From Sphingobium sp. B2D3C (GTDB lineage: Bacteria; Pseudomonadota; Alphaproteobacteria; Sphingomonadales; Sphingomonadaceae): 64,000 bases of DNA. Location of the stretch: assembly GCF_025961835.1 (NCBI RefSeq), contig NZ_JAOQOK010000001.1:1364001-1428000 (forward strand). Direction: 5' to 3'. Position 1 is the first letter of the stretch, and each line of letters opens with the position of its first letter. The notes under the pieces were generated by a model. That model saw only the letters and a program-made list of their open reading frames with translations, made no database searches and had not been told where the DNA came from. Positions 43,527-53,736 of the stretch are shown piece after piece. The translations under genes and the position numbers were made by a program.

Positions 43527-44101
43527 CAGGCCGTCTCCTCTTCCAGTTGCTTGTGCGTCCACGCCGACGTGGCGATCTCGCCGGTTTCCATGAGTTGCTT
43601 GAAGCGCCGCAGGTCGCGCCGGGCCTGAATGGCCGGCTCGCGCTGGAACATCTTGGCGATGACCTTGCCGATGAACCCTGCGGGCGGATCGTAGAGGATC
43701 GTCGCCGTGACCACGGTGCCGCGCGCGCCTGCATCGCGGAAATCGATGCGACCGCTATTCGGCACGTCGGCGCCATCCGTCGAGGCCCATGCGATGAACG
43801 CGTCGGGCTGCTCTTCGGTGATGACTGCATCCCACTCGACGGTCCGGCCGCCGGGCGCCTTCACCACCCAATGGCTGGTCACATCGTCGATCATGTCGAC
43901 CCGCACGACATTGTCCATGAAGGTCGGCAGCCGAGTGAAGTCGCGCCAGTAAGCGTACAGCTCCGCACGGGAGCGATTGATCGTCACGGAGCGGCCGACC
44001 AGACTGTCGCCTTTGGGTTCGACCAGGGTCGCCGCGGCCTCATCGACCGCGTGGCCATCTTTGGAGGTCGTCAGCGGTGCGTCGTCGCGCGCATCGGGCA
44101 T
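43526..44101 (-). CDS. SRPBCC family protein (cyclase/dehydrase type)
   Basis: About 191 residues: a flexible N-terminus followed by a START/SRPBCC ligand-binding domain. The segments [28 protein letters not shown] and [17 protein letters not shown] are typical of the polyketide cyclase/dehydrase group found in stress operons. A C-terminal helix [18 protein letters not shown] ends the fold, followed by an acidic tail. AGGAGAAG precedes the ATG at 44101. Function unknown; it lies between the hemerythrin gene (54 bp) and the dehydrogenase (1-base overlap). Confidence 0.88.
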   Translation of the reverse strand: MPDARDDAPLTTSKDGHAVDEAAATLVEPKGDSLVGRSVTINRSRAELYAYWRDFTRLPTFMDNVVRVDMIDDVTSHWVVKAPGGRTVEWDAVITEEQPDAFIAWASTDGADVPNSGRIDFRDAGARGTVVTATILYDPPAGFIGKVIAKMFQREPAIQARRDLRRFKQLMETGEIATSAWTHKQLEEETA

Positions 44102-44155
44102 TCTACTTCTCCTGTCGCGGGTTGGCTCAGTGAGCGTATGATTAGTCAACGCGTC

Positions 44156-44698
44156 TCAGCTGGGACCGTTGCCCACATATCGGACGAACTCCTCAGAATA
44201 GCGGCGGGTGATCATCGCCTGCTCGCTGGACGAGACGTCCTCCATCAGCTTGGGGAACCAGGTTCCCTCCTCGGAATAGATGTGATGGGCGACCGCGCCG
44301 CGGATATGCTCGAGCTTGTCGAGATAATCCTGGCTCATCGGGTCCAGCCGTTCCAGCAGACCCATCTCCATCTTGGCGGCGGATTGTTCCTGATAGGCAA
44401 GCTCGGCATGGCCGACCTGCTTGTCCGCGGCCAGCGCGGGATAGATCGCCGCTTCCTCCGCGATGGAATGGCCCGTGAGGAGCAGCGCCAGCCGCTCCTG
44501 CGCATCGCGACGCGTCTCGGCCGTGGTTGCGGCCTTCACGGCTGCGAACAGAGCCTCGATCTGCCGATGATGATCGAGAATATGCGCGAGCCAGCTGCCG
44601 CGCGTCGCAAGCTCCTCGGCCTTGGCCCGGGCCTCGGCCCGCGCCTCCTCGCTTTCGGGCGGGTCGACAGCGGCGATGACCTTATCGATGATGGACAT
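44156..44698 (-). CDS. Hemerythrin domain-containing protein
   Basis: A 180-residue helical bundle with hemerythrin-like HHE motifs: WLAHILDHHRQIEALF, LTGHSIAEEAAIYPAL and AVAHHIYSEEGTWFPKL provide His and Glu ligands for a di-iron site. Such proteins bind O2 or NO or store iron in stressed cells. It starts 24 bp after the catalase stop with AAGGAGATTAAT in front of the ATG. Its place between catalase and SRPBCC genes fits an oxidative or desiccation stress role. Confidence 0.9.
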   Translation of the reverse strand: MSIIDKVIAAVDPPESEEARAEARAKAEELATRGSWLAHILDHHRQIEALFAAVKAATTAETRRDAQERLALLLTGHSIAEEAAIYPALAADKQVGHAELAYQEQSAAKMEMGLLERLDPMSQDYLDKLEHIRGAVAHHIYSEEGTWFPKLMEDVSSSEQAMITRRYSEEFVRYVGNGPS

Positions 44699-44722
44699 GA
44701 TTAATCTCCTTTTGGAAGGAAC

Positions 44723-46915
<2,193 letters not shown>

Positions 46916-47042
46916 CGCGGTTCCTTGTCATTGCTGGGATGTGAACGAGTTCGTCTCGTGCTTCACCAACACGCCGTCCGGATGACAGTTGCCTGTTAAG
47001 GCTAGGAATTAACATTGATCATAGTGAAAGCCGATCGGGGCT

Positions 47043-47067
47043 GGATCGCCAGCGCGGCTTATCCGTT
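47043..47067 (+). promoter_or_regulatory. Possible EcfG-type general stress promoter for the Crp/Fnr gene
   Basis: GGATC (47043-47047), 16 bp, then CGTT (47064-47067) matches the EcfG pattern GGAAC-N16/17-CGTT with one mismatch, about 10 bp before the start codon. The element is short, so chance occurrence is possible. The neighbouring catalase, hemerythrin and DUF genes make stress control plausible. Confidence 0.3.
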
Positions 47068-47076
47068 AGCCACTCG

Positions 47077-47817
47077 ATGTTGATGGATCGCCTCCTTGCA
47101 AACCGCCGCGGCGTTGCCCTGACGCCGGAAGAACGAGCCGCGCTCGAAGACACGATTCTCGAGGTTCGCACCTTTGAACCCCGCACGACGATTGTCGACG
47201 CGGGTCAGATTGTGGATGTCAGCAGCTTCCTGGTCGAAGGGATCATGTCGCGCTATATCGATGATCGCAAAGGCTTGCGGCAACTCGTCGCCATCCATGT
47301 GCCTGGCGAATTCGTTGATCTCCATGCTTATCCCATGCGGGAGCTGGACCATGCCATCGGCACGCTCACGACCGCGAGCATCGCCATCGTGCCGCACAAA
47401 GCCTTGAGGGAAGTACTCGACCCCCGGCCCGATCTGGCGCGCAAGTTGTGGTTCTCGACGCTCATCGATGCCGCCCTTCATCGTGCCTGGTTGTTCCGGG
47501 TCGGGAGGCTCGACGCGGTCGGGCGCGTGGCGCATTTCCTGTGCGAGATGAATGCCCGCCTCTATGCAGTGGGATTATCGGACGGCCATCGCTTCGTGCT
47601 GACCCTCACGCAGGGCGACATTGCCGAGATTTGCGGCCTGACTACCGTTCACACCAATCGGGTGCTCCGCCAATTAAGAGAAGCCGGACTGTGCGAGAGG
47701 CACGCCTCACTGGTCCAGATCAACGACTATGCCGGTCTGGCCCGCCGGGGCAATTTTTCATCAGATTATCTGTATCTCGCCCCCTGCGCAGATATCCAGC
47801 AAGGAGGACCAGCATGA
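47077..47817 (+). CDS. Crp/Fnr family transcriptional regulator
   Basis: A 246-residue cyclic-nucleotide-binding fold (about residues 20-140, IVDAGQIVDVSSFLVEGIMSRYI) plus a C-terminal Crp winged helix (LTQGDIAEICGLTTVHTNRVLRQLREAGL). It lacks an N-terminal Fnr Cys cluster, so it is not an iron-sulfur sensor of the Fnr kind. It diverges from the catalase operon and is likely to regulate it or itself. A small gene overlaps its stop. ATG 47077 and 47083 are both possible starts. Confidence 0.92.
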   Translation: MLMDRLLANRRGVALTPEERAALEDTILEVRTFEPRTTIVDAGQIVDVSSFLVEGIMSRYIDDRKGLRQLVAIHVPGEFVDLHAYPMRELDHAIGTLTTASIAIVPHKALREVLDPRPDLARKLWFSTLIDAALHRAWLFRVGRLDAVGRVAHFLCEMNARLYAVGLSDGHRFVLTLTQGDIAEICGLTTVHTNRVLRQLREAGLCERHASLVQINDYAGLARRGNFSSDYLYLAPCADIQQGGPA

Positions 47818-47999
47818 CTGTCCACTCCCCAATCGAGCCTTATGCCGAACCCGGCGTCGCCACGGCCGAGGAGGATCATGTCATCCTCGAGGGTCCGGGT
47901 GGGATCGCTGTCACCATGACGGCGGACGCAGCCGTTGCCACGGGCGAGAGACTGATCGAAGCCGGCGAGGAAGCGCAAAGGCATCAGAAGACCAAATAA
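47814..47999 (+). CDS. Small conserved-looking hypothetical protein
   Basis: A 61-residue acidic protein (TAEEDHVILEGPGGIAVTMTADAAVATGERLIEAGEEAQ). It is not a shadow: AAGGAGG is ideally placed, and the ATG overlaps the Crp/Fnr stop (ATGA). VILEGPGGIAVTMTADAA looks like a small beta-hairpin followed by a helix, reminiscent of short alphaproteobacterial proteins next to Crp genes, but I cannot name a family. Coupling suggests it works with, or is dosed with, the regulator. Confidence 0.6.
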   Translation: MTVHSPIEPYAEPGVATAEEDHVILEGPGGIAVTMTADAAVATGERLIEAGEEAQRHQKTK

Positions 48000-48092
48000 C
48001 TGCGCGATCTCAGATGCCACGCAAGCTTGGACTGGGACGGCCACGGGCCGCGCCGAGCGCCTGTTTGGCTTCTCGCGGAGATCCCGGCGCCG

Positions 48093-48118
48093 GGAACGAT
48101 GTCGACCGGATGGAAGTT
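48093..48118 (+). promoter_or_regulatory. Possible EcfG-type promoter for the CinA gene
   Basis: GGAAC (48093-48097), 17 bp, then AGTT (48115-48118), one mismatch from GGAAC-N16/17-CGTT, 32 bp before the CinA start. Together with the site at 47043 it suggests a shared stress sigma factor for this block. Weak evidence on its own. Confidence 0.3.
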
Positions 48119-48150
48119 TCTCTCCAGCGATAAGGACAACAGGTCGAAAG

Positions 48151-48723
48151 ATGATGTTTCCGCAGGAGAAACCCTCAGAAGATTCGGATGCCGAGACCCT
48201 GTCCCCAGCATTACCCGATGGCATCATTGCGGCAGCCATGGCCGTGCTCGAAACCGCCAGTCAGGCGGAGATCGGGATCGCCACCGCAGAAAGTTGCACC
48301 GGGGGCCTGCTCGCATCGCTGCTGACCGATATCGAGGGGACCAGTAATGCCTTTGACCGGGGCTTCGTCGTCTACAGCAAGGATGCCAAATGCGATCTGC
48401 TCGGGCTCAGCCATAAGCTTGTCGAGGATTACGGCGCGGTGAGCGAACCCGTCGCGCGCGCGATGGCTGAAGGGGCCTTGCGCCGCTCCAAAGCGCGACT
48501 GGCGATTGCGATCACCGGCTTTGCCGGCCCCGGCGCCTCCGACGATGAGCCGGGGCTGGTCCATTTCGCCTGCGCCGCGCATGGGGCGGAGACGCGCCAC
48601 AGCGTCCATCATTTCGGCGACATCGGACGCGGCGCGATCAGGATCGAATGCCTGCGCGTTGCGCTCACCATGTTGAGCGAGATGCTCGCCGAGGTGGCCA
48701 CCGATCCGCAGCGGGCCGCGTGA
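48151..48723 (+). CDS. CinA family nicotinamide-nucleotide amidohydrolase
   Basis: A 190-residue single-domain CinA C-terminal protein (PncC type). Family blocks are clear: GIATAESCTGGLLASLLTDIEGTSNAFDRGFVVYS, KLVEDYGAVSEPVARAMAEGAL, and ITGFAGPGASDDEPGLVHFA. It deamidates nicotinamide mononucleotide, recycling NAD breakdown products; the N-terminal MoCF domain of full CinA is absent, as usual for PncC. It is followed by a membrane protein and DUF421 in close order. This version in a stress cluster may be a paralogue of a housekeeping CinA. Confidence 0.9.
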   Translation: MMFPQEKPSEDSDAETLSPALPDGIIAAAMAVLETASQAEIGIATAESCTGGLLASLLTDIEGTSNAFDRGFVVYSKDAKCDLLGLSHKLVEDYGAVSEPVARAMAEGALRRSKARLAIAITGFAGPGASDDEPGLVHFACAAHGAETRHSVHHFGDIGRGAIRIECLRVALTMLSEMLAEVATDPQRAA

Positions 48724-48731
48724 GGCCGCCC

Positions 48732-49244
48732 ATGGCGACACCGGCACCCGATGGCATCACGCAAGAGCATGAGAGCAACAGCCGGCGGGCAAATCCCTGG
48801 CCGCTGGTCCTGCTCACGGTGATCTTGGGCGCCGGCCTGACCGGCCTGTTTGCGGGGCAGGCCCCTGTCGTGCGCAAAAGCTCGAACGACCGCATCACCT
48901 TCGTCGTGCAAACGCCGGAAACGCTGCGCAACGGCATGGTTTTCGAGACCATCGTCGAAGTGACGCCGCGCAAACCGATCGGGGATCTGGTGATTGCCGT
49001 GTCGGATGACCTCTGGCGGGAGATGACGATCAACACGATGATTCCGGCCGCAAGCGAGGAGCATTATAAGGACGGCTCTCGGCATTTCTCGTTCGGCGCG
49101 GCGAAGCCCGGCGAGACCTTCCGCTTTAAGATCGACGGGCAGATCAACCCGCCGCTGTTCGCCGGCACGCGCGGCAAGATCGCCGCCCTCGACGGGGAGC
49201 GCGAACTCGCTGCCCTGCCCGTCCACATCAAGGTCTTGCCCTGA
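48732..49244 (+). CDS. Membrane-anchored hypothetical protein
   Basis: About 170 residues. A short cytoplasmic N-terminus, one membrane segment (NPWPLVLLTVILGAGLTGLF) and a ~125-residue extracytoplasmic beta-rich domain with no recognised family (FVVQTPETLRNGMVFETIVEVTP, GETFRFKIDGQINPPLF; this looks like an immunoglobulin-type sandwich). Its stop shares a base with the DUF421 start (TGATG) and it follows CinA by 8 bp, so the three are one operon. It likely partners the DUF421 protein at the membrane. Confidence 0.65.
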   Translation: MATPAPDGITQEHESNSRRANPWPLVLLTVILGAGLTGLFAGQAPVVRKSSNDRITFVVQTPETLRNGMVFETIVEVTPRKPIGDLVIAVSDDLWREMTINTMIPAASEEHYKDGSRHFSFGAAKPGETFRFKIDGQINPPLFAGTRGKIAALDGERELAALPVHIKVLP

Positions 49245-49726
49245 TGGATATCATTCTGCGCGCCAGCGTGATGTTCTTCATCATGTACATGCTGCTCCGG
49301 CTGCTGGGCAAACGCGAGCTCAGCCAGGTCACGCCGTTCGAACTGGTGCTGCTGGTGGTGATGGGCGATCTCGTCCAGCAGGGCATCACCCACAATGATC
49401 TCAGCATGACCGGCGCCGCGCTCGCCATTGGCACCATTGCCTTCTGGGCGCTGGCGCTGAGCTGGATCATCTATCTTTCCCCCCGCGCCGAGCGGCTGCT
49501 GGAAGGCGTGCCGCGCGTGCTGATCAAGGATGGGGAACTGATTACCCCCAATATGCGCCGTGATCGGGTGACCCGGGCCGAGGTTGAAATCGAGATGCGG
49601 CTGGCGGGTATCGCCAACATATCCGAGGTCGCCTGGGCCATCCTCGAACCCAATGGCAAAATGAGCTTCATCGCGAAGAAGGACGATGGGCCGGCCAAGC
49701 AGGAAGATGATGACAAGGCCGTTTGA
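49244..49726 (+). CDS. DUF421 (YetF-like) membrane protein
   Basis: A 160-residue protein with three N-terminal membrane segments (RASVMFFIMYMLLRLLG, ELVLLVVMGDLVQ, ALAIGTIAFWALALSWIIYL) and a soluble YetF-type domain (EGVPRVLIKDGELITPNMRRDRVT, EIEMRLAGIANISEVAWAIL). The RLLGKRELSQVTPFELVLL start is characteristic of DUF421. Function unknown; related proteins appear in spore and stress contexts. Translationally coupled to the preceding membrane-anchored protein. Confidence 0.9.
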   Translation: MDIILRASVMFFIMYMLLRLLGKRELSQVTPFELVLLVVMGDLVQQGITHNDLSMTGAALAIGTIAFWALALSWIIYLSPRAERLLEGVPRVLIKDGELITPNMRRDRVTRAEVEIEMRLAGIANISEVAWAILEPNGKMSFIAKKDDGPAKQEDDDKAV

Positions 49727-49750
49727 TAGGCTCAACTGACTGCGCGACCG

Positions 49751-50572
49751 ATGAACGAGCGCGGCAGGGTTGCCCACAGGCCGGCGTCATTGTATCAGCA
49801 GGTCCGCCGACCAAACGAACTAATGCATTGGTTCAATCATGCGCATTCACCGTATAGCTGGCCTCACGCTATGAGGCCACGCATCGAGACCCTGACTCGT
49901 CCCACAGCCCTGCTGCTGCAGCCCGGCGACTTGGCGCTCCCTACTCGGCCCGAATGGCGCTCGTTCGCGCAAAGTTGGGATGAGCTGCCCTGCGACATGT
50001 GGATGGCCGATGGCGGAACCTATCGCCGCCGCCGCTACGCTGCCTTTGAGATCGATGGCGACGCCTGCGCGCGCCTGCCGCATCGCGCCCATTATCAGGA
50101 TCGCGATCACAATCCCTTGAATGGCGGCGTCGAACGCTGGTTTGCACCAGTGGCGGACGAACAGGCCGAGAGCGCGCTATTGCGCGATCTGATGCGGAAT
50201 ACTGCGGCGCGCATTTCGCAGGCCAGCGGTTGCGAAGAGCACGCATGGATGGTCGAAGCCCATCAGTTTCGCATCGAGGCCCTGCCCGACCTCCCCGGCC
50301 TTCCGACGCCGGAGGGGATGCATCAGGATGGACGCGACTGGGTGTTGATCCTGCTGGTCGGCGGCAGCAATTATTCCGGCGGCACGACCCGCGTCGAAAC
50401 TGTTTCGGGCGCATGCCTGCTCGAACACCGGCTCGCGCACGCCGGCGAGGCGCTGCTCCTCGATGACGGACAGGTGCGCCACGGAACCACGCCGATCCAA
50501 TCGGAAGCCGGGGATCTGCCGGCCTGGCGGGATACGCTGGTCCTGACCTTCGCGAACGCCGCGGGGCGCTGA
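49751..50572 (+). CDS. 2OG-Fe dioxygenase family protein (PF10014 type)
   Basis: Up to 273 residues. The core RRRRYAAFEIDGDACARLPH, LPTPEGMHQDGRDWVLILLVG (His-x-Asp iron ligands) and DGQVRHGTTPI (distal His) match the 2OG-Fe dioxygenase group that includes bacterial free L-amino-acid hydroxylases such as isoleucine dioxygenase. No good SD precedes the 49751 ATG; an ATG at 49871 (MRPRIETLTRP) behind a TATAGC box is an equally likely start. Downstream are an ATPase, MocR and a LysE exporter, hinting at amino-acid derivatisation and export. Confidence 0.8.
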   Translation: MNERGRVAHRPASLYQQVRRPNELMHWFNHAHSPYSWPHAMRPRIETLTRPTALLLQPGDLALPTRPEWRSFAQSWDELPCDMWMADGGTYRRRRYAAFEIDGDACARLPHRAHYQDRDHNPLNGGVERWFAPVADEQAESALLRDLMRNTAARISQASGCEEHAWMVEAHQFRIEALPDLPGLPTPEGMHQDGRDWVLILLVGGSNYSGGTTRVETVSGACLLEHRLAHAGEALLLDDGQVRHGTTPIQSEAGDLPAWRDTLVLTFANAAGR

Positions 50573-50581
50573 ACGGCCGGC

Positions 50582-51130
50582 GTGGATCGCTTCTTCATCG
50601 TCACCGGCGGCCCCGGATCGGGCAAGACCACACTGCTCGATGGGCTGGCGCGGCACGGCATCGCGACCATGGCCGAGGCCGGGCGCGCGATCATCCAGCA
50701 ACAGATGGCCGCAGGCGGCAGCGCCCTGCCCTGGGCCGACCGGGAGGCGTTTGCGGAGAAGATGCTGGCCTTCGACGTGACGTCCTATGAGACCGCAAAG
50801 GGACAATTCGGCCCGATCCTCTTCGACCGGGGCATCCCGGATGTCATCGGTTATCGTACTCTGTGCGGTCTTTCCATTCCGCACGATCTGGAGCGGACCG
50901 CCAGCGCGCACCGCTACAATAACGACGTCTTCATCGCCCCGCCCTGGGCGGACATTTATGCGCAGGATGCCGAGCGCAAACAGGACTGGTCGGAAGCCTT
51001 GGCAACCCATGAGGTCATGGCCCGGGTTTATTCCGACCTTGGATATAATCTCGTGCCGCTACCGTTTACGACTCCGGACGAGCGCGCGGATTTCGTGCTG
51101 CGCAGGATCAGCGCCAACGCCTCAGCCTGA
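50582..51130 (+). CDS. AAA-type P-loop ATPase/kinase-like protein
   Basis: A 182-residue single P-loop protein: Walker A VTGGPGSGKTTLLDGL at residues 7-22 and a Walker B-like PILFDRGIPDVIGY. It resembles the AAA_28 group and the NadR kinase domain. The GTG start lies 9 bp after the dioxygenase stop. Proteins of this kind phosphorylate small metabolites or act as chaperone ATPases; the substrate is unknown. It converges on the MocR gene with a 14-bp gap. Confidence 0.8.
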   Translation: MDRFFIVTGGPGSGKTTLLDGLARHGIATMAEAGRAIIQQQMAAGGSALPWADREAFAEKMLAFDVTSYETAKGQFGPILFDRGIPDVIGYRTLCGLSIPHDLERTASAHRYNNDVFIAPPWADIYAQDAERKQDWSEALATHEVMARVYSDLGYNLVPLPFTTPDERADFVLRRISANASA

Positions 51131-51144
51131 CCGACGACCGCGCT

Positions 51145-52533
51145 TTACACCAGCCCTCGCGCGGCGCTGTCGCCCGCCGGCGTCAGCATCTCCACCACCT
51201 CGTGAAGCGCCTGTTCCAGACGATCCCGTGACGGGATTGCGCCGAGGCACAGCCGCACGCCCGAGGGCGCACAGGGATCGACGGCCGGCGCATCGGGCGG
51301 GGTGAGCGCAATGCCGGCACGCAGGGCGCGGGCGCTCAGGCGCTCGGCATCGAGCATCGGCATCGGCATCCACACATGCAAGCTGCGCGACGCGCCGGGA
51401 ACGGCCATGGTCTTGCCGAGAATGTCGCGGGCAAGCTGCGCCCGCACCTCCGTCTCGGCGACCAGCTCGTCGGCGATGCGATCGGCCGTGCCATCCTGCT
51501 CCCACTGGCTGAACACCAGACCGCCCAAGGACGGCGGCGTATAACCAAAGGCGCGGACACCGAGCAGCAATCGATCGCGAATCTCGGCATCCGCCGGCGG
51601 CAGCAGAAAGCCGAGGCGAAGGCCGGGCGCGACGGCCTTGGACACGGCGGCGACCATCAGCGTGCGCTCGGGCGCCAGATCGGCGAAACTCTCCGGGGCA
51701 TCGCGATCCGCGAACACGCGATAGGCATCGTCCTCGACGATCATCAGATCCCGCGCGCGCGCCACCTCGATGATCTCTGCGCGTCGCGCGGCATCGAGCG
51801 TGATGGTGGTAGGGTTCTGCAGGGTCGGGATCAACACCACCACCCGCGCACCGGTCTCGCGGGCGGCGCGGGCCAGTGCCTCGGGCTCGAGCCCGCGTTG
51901 ATCCATGGCGACACCGCGCAGGCGATAGCCGGCATGATCGGCCAGCGTCCGGATGCCGGGATAGGTAGCCGCCTCGCACAAGATCGTATCGCCGGGCCGC
52001 GCCAGCGCTGCGAAGGCAAGCGCAAGGCCGTGTTGCCCGCCATTGCACTGAATCACGCGATCCCGCGTGGCGCGCTGAACGCCATGGCGACGGTGGAGCC
52101 AGGAGGCTCCGGCCTCCCGGATGGATTCAAGCCCCTCGGGCGGGGCATAATTGACGGCTGTCGCCAGATCCGCGCGCTGTCGCACACGGCTCAACCCTTC
52201 GCCGATCCAGCGCTCGGCAGGCGCGAGCGGCGGAATGTTCCGCGCCATGTCCAATGGCCCGCCCGCCTCGGCCGGCGACTGCGGCCGCGCCCGGTCCGCA
52301 ACGAAGGAACCGCGCCCGACATGGCTGGAGATAAAGCCCCGCCGTTCCGCCTCGACATAAGCGCGGCTGACCGTCCCGACACTCAGCGCCAAGCGATGGG
52401 CAAGGTCGCGCTGCGGCGGAAGGCGATCCCCCGGGACGAGCCGCCCCTCGCGCACATCGCGCTCCAGCGCTGCCACAAGACGCTCGTACATCGGTGCATC
52501 GTCGCCCGACACCTGCGGCCGCCAGTCCTTCAT
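51145..52533 (-). CDS. MocR-type GntR/aminotransferase regulator
   Basis: A 462-residue fusion: N-terminal GntR winged helix (about 1-75, LALSVGTVSRAYVEAERRGF) and an aminotransferase-I fold with PLP Lys in VAAVSKAVAPGLRLGF. MocR proteins sense an amino acid or PLP through the enzyme-like domain and control an adjacent transport or biosynthesis gene. Here the divergent partner is a LysE exporter 86 bp away, with GATTGA/TCAATC repeats in the spacer as possible binding sites. The dioxygenase-ATPase pair on its other side may belong to the same circuit. Confidence 0.92.
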   Translation of the reverse strand: MKDWRPQVSGDDAPMYERLVAALERDVREGRLVPGDRLPPQRDLAHRLALSVGTVSRAYVEAERRGFISSHVGRGSFVADRARPQSPAEAGGPLDMARNIPPLAPAERWIGEGLSRVRQRADLATAVNYAPPEGLESIREAGASWLHRRHGVQRATRDRVIQCNGGQHGLALAFAALARPGDTILCEAATYPGIRTLADHAGYRLRGVAMDQRGLEPEALARAARETGARVVVLIPTLQNPTTITLDAARRAEIIEVARARDLMIVEDDAYRVFADRDAPESFADLAPERTLMVAAVSKAVAPGLRLGFLLPPADAEIRDRLLLGVRAFGYTPPSLGGLVFSQWEQDGTADRIADELVAETEVRAQLARDILGKTMAVPGASRSLHVWMPMPMLDAERLSARALRAGIALTPPDAPAVDPCAPSGVRLCLGAIPSRDRLEQALHEVVEMLTPAGDSAARGLV

Positions 52534-52619
52534 TCATCATCCTCGCTCGATTGAACCGGTGCAATATCACATTTGACACATGGATCAATCGCGATCATTT
52601 CCGGAAGCGGGAGATCATC

Positions 52620-53213
52620 ATGGATACCAGCCTGCTCGCGCCTTTGGCGCTCTACAGTTTCGTCTGCACGGCCACGCCTGGCCCCAATAACATCATGCTC
52701 GCCTCATCCGGGCTGGTGTTCGGATTCCGGCGGACGCTGCCCCATATCTTCGGCATCAATTTCGGTTGTGCGGCGATGCTGGCCTTGAGCGGGCTGGGCC
52801 TTGGCGCGATCTTCGAAGCCTGGCCGATCCTGCGCTGGGTGCTGCGCATCGTGGGCGCAGCCTATCTGGCCTGGCTTGCAGTGAAACTCTGGCAGTCCGA
52901 AGGCATGGCCCGGCGTGAAGGCGCGCATCCGATGACTTTCTGGCAGGCGGCGGCCTTCCAGTTTATCAATCCCAAGGCATGGGCGATCACGGTGCCGGCC
53001 ATCGCCACCTTTACCGTGCCGGATCGGCCGCTGGGCCTGCAGCTTGCGGTGATCGTCGCGGCTTTCTCGCTGGTCGGCCTGCCCTCCATCGCGGGCTGGG
53101 CGGCCATGGGCGCCGGCGCGCGTGAACTGCTCGAGAGTCGCAAGGCCATGACCATGTTCGTGCGGACCATGGCTATCATGACGGCGCTCACCGCTCTGCT
53201 GTTTCTGATCTAG
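52620..53213 (+). CDS. LysE family amino-acid exporter
   Basis: About 197 residues with five or six membrane segments (LLAPLALYSFVCTATPGPNNIMLASSGLVFG, with the TPGPNN signature of LysE/RhtB exporters, and FINPKAWAITVPAIATF). It should export an amino acid or derivative. TTGACA at 52573 with a weak -10 gives a plausible promoter; GGAAGCGGGAG lies before the ATG. It is divergent from MocR, the usual arrangement for an inducible exporter, and followed by a small NTF2-like gene 12 bp on. Confidence 0.93.
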   Translation: MDTSLLAPLALYSFVCTATPGPNNIMLASSGLVFGFRRTLPHIFGINFGCAAMLALSGLGLGAIFEAWPILRWVLRIVGAAYLAWLAVKLWQSEGMARREGAHPMTFWQAAAFQFINPKAWAITVPAIATFTVPDRPLGLQLAVIVAAFSLVGLPSIAGWAAMGAGARELLESRKAMTMFVRTMAIMTALTALLFLI

Positions 53214-53225
53214 GGAGCTGGACGC

Positions 53226-53600
53226 GTGACACGCGACGAAATGATGCGCTTTGCGACCCAGTGGATCGCCAACTGGAACGCGCGCGATCTGGAGGCGGTG
53301 CTTTCGCACTTCGCCGAGGACGCGCACTTCATCAGTCCCTTGGCCAGGGAGATTGCCGGCTCGCCCATTATCGAGGGCAAGGCAGCGTTGCGCGCTTATT
53401 GGTCCGATGCGCTTGCGGCCACGACGGACATGCACTTCACCCTGATCGCGGCGGTGTGCGACATCGAGGCACAGGTGCTGGACGTGCATTATCTCGCGCA
53501 GCGGAACGGCCGATCCCGGCGCGCGCTGGAGACGATGCGGTTCGTCGATGGCAAGCAGGTGGAAGGCGAGGCCTTTTTCGGCATCGATCTCACAGACTGA
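53226..53600 (+). CDS. SnoaL-like (NTF2 fold) protein
   Basis: A 124-residue NTF2-like protein: FATQWIANWNARDLEAVLSHFAEDAHFISP at the start, then GKAALRAYWSDALAA and a strand-rich C-terminus RALETMRFVDGKQVEGEAFFG. GTG start with GGGAGCTGG in front. Follows the LysE gene by 12 bp in the same direction. Substrate or ligand unknown. The downstream metA is separated by a SAM-type riboswitch, so this gene is outside that control. Confidence 0.82.
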   Translation: MTRDEMMRFATQWIANWNARDLEAVLSHFAEDAHFISPLAREIAGSPIIEGKAALRAYWSDALAATTDMHFTLIAAVCDIEAQVLDVHYLAQRNGRSRRALETMRFVDGKQVEGEAFFGIDLTD

Positions 53601-53645
53601 TAGCAGGTGCGGTTGCCAAAGCCCGCGCGAGCGTCTAGCAGTATC

Positions 53646-53722
53646 CGTACATCAAGAGTTGGGGCGACGCCCAACGCCAACCTGCCAATCCGGGCAAGGT
53701 GGCACTCCGCAAGGAGGATGTG
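53646..53722 (+). ncRNA. SAM-sensing riboswitch (SAM-I/IV clan) in the metA leader
   Basis: The leader matches the SAM-I/SAM-IV core: P1 ACATC (53649-53653) with GATGT (53717-53721), AAGAG, a P2 hairpin GTTGGG...CCCAAC, GCCAACC (the GGCAACC-like turn), a P3 TGCC...GGCA hairpin, AAGGTGGCA, and P4 CTCC-GCAA-GGAG. Its compact form looks like the SAM-I-IV variant. It ends ~15 nt before the metA ATG, and an SD-like AAGGAGG lies inside P4/P1, so SAM binding would hide it. S-adenosylmethionine is the product end of the methionine pathway that metA feeds. Confidence 0.75.
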
Positions 53723-53736
53723 GCCGAACGGCAATT

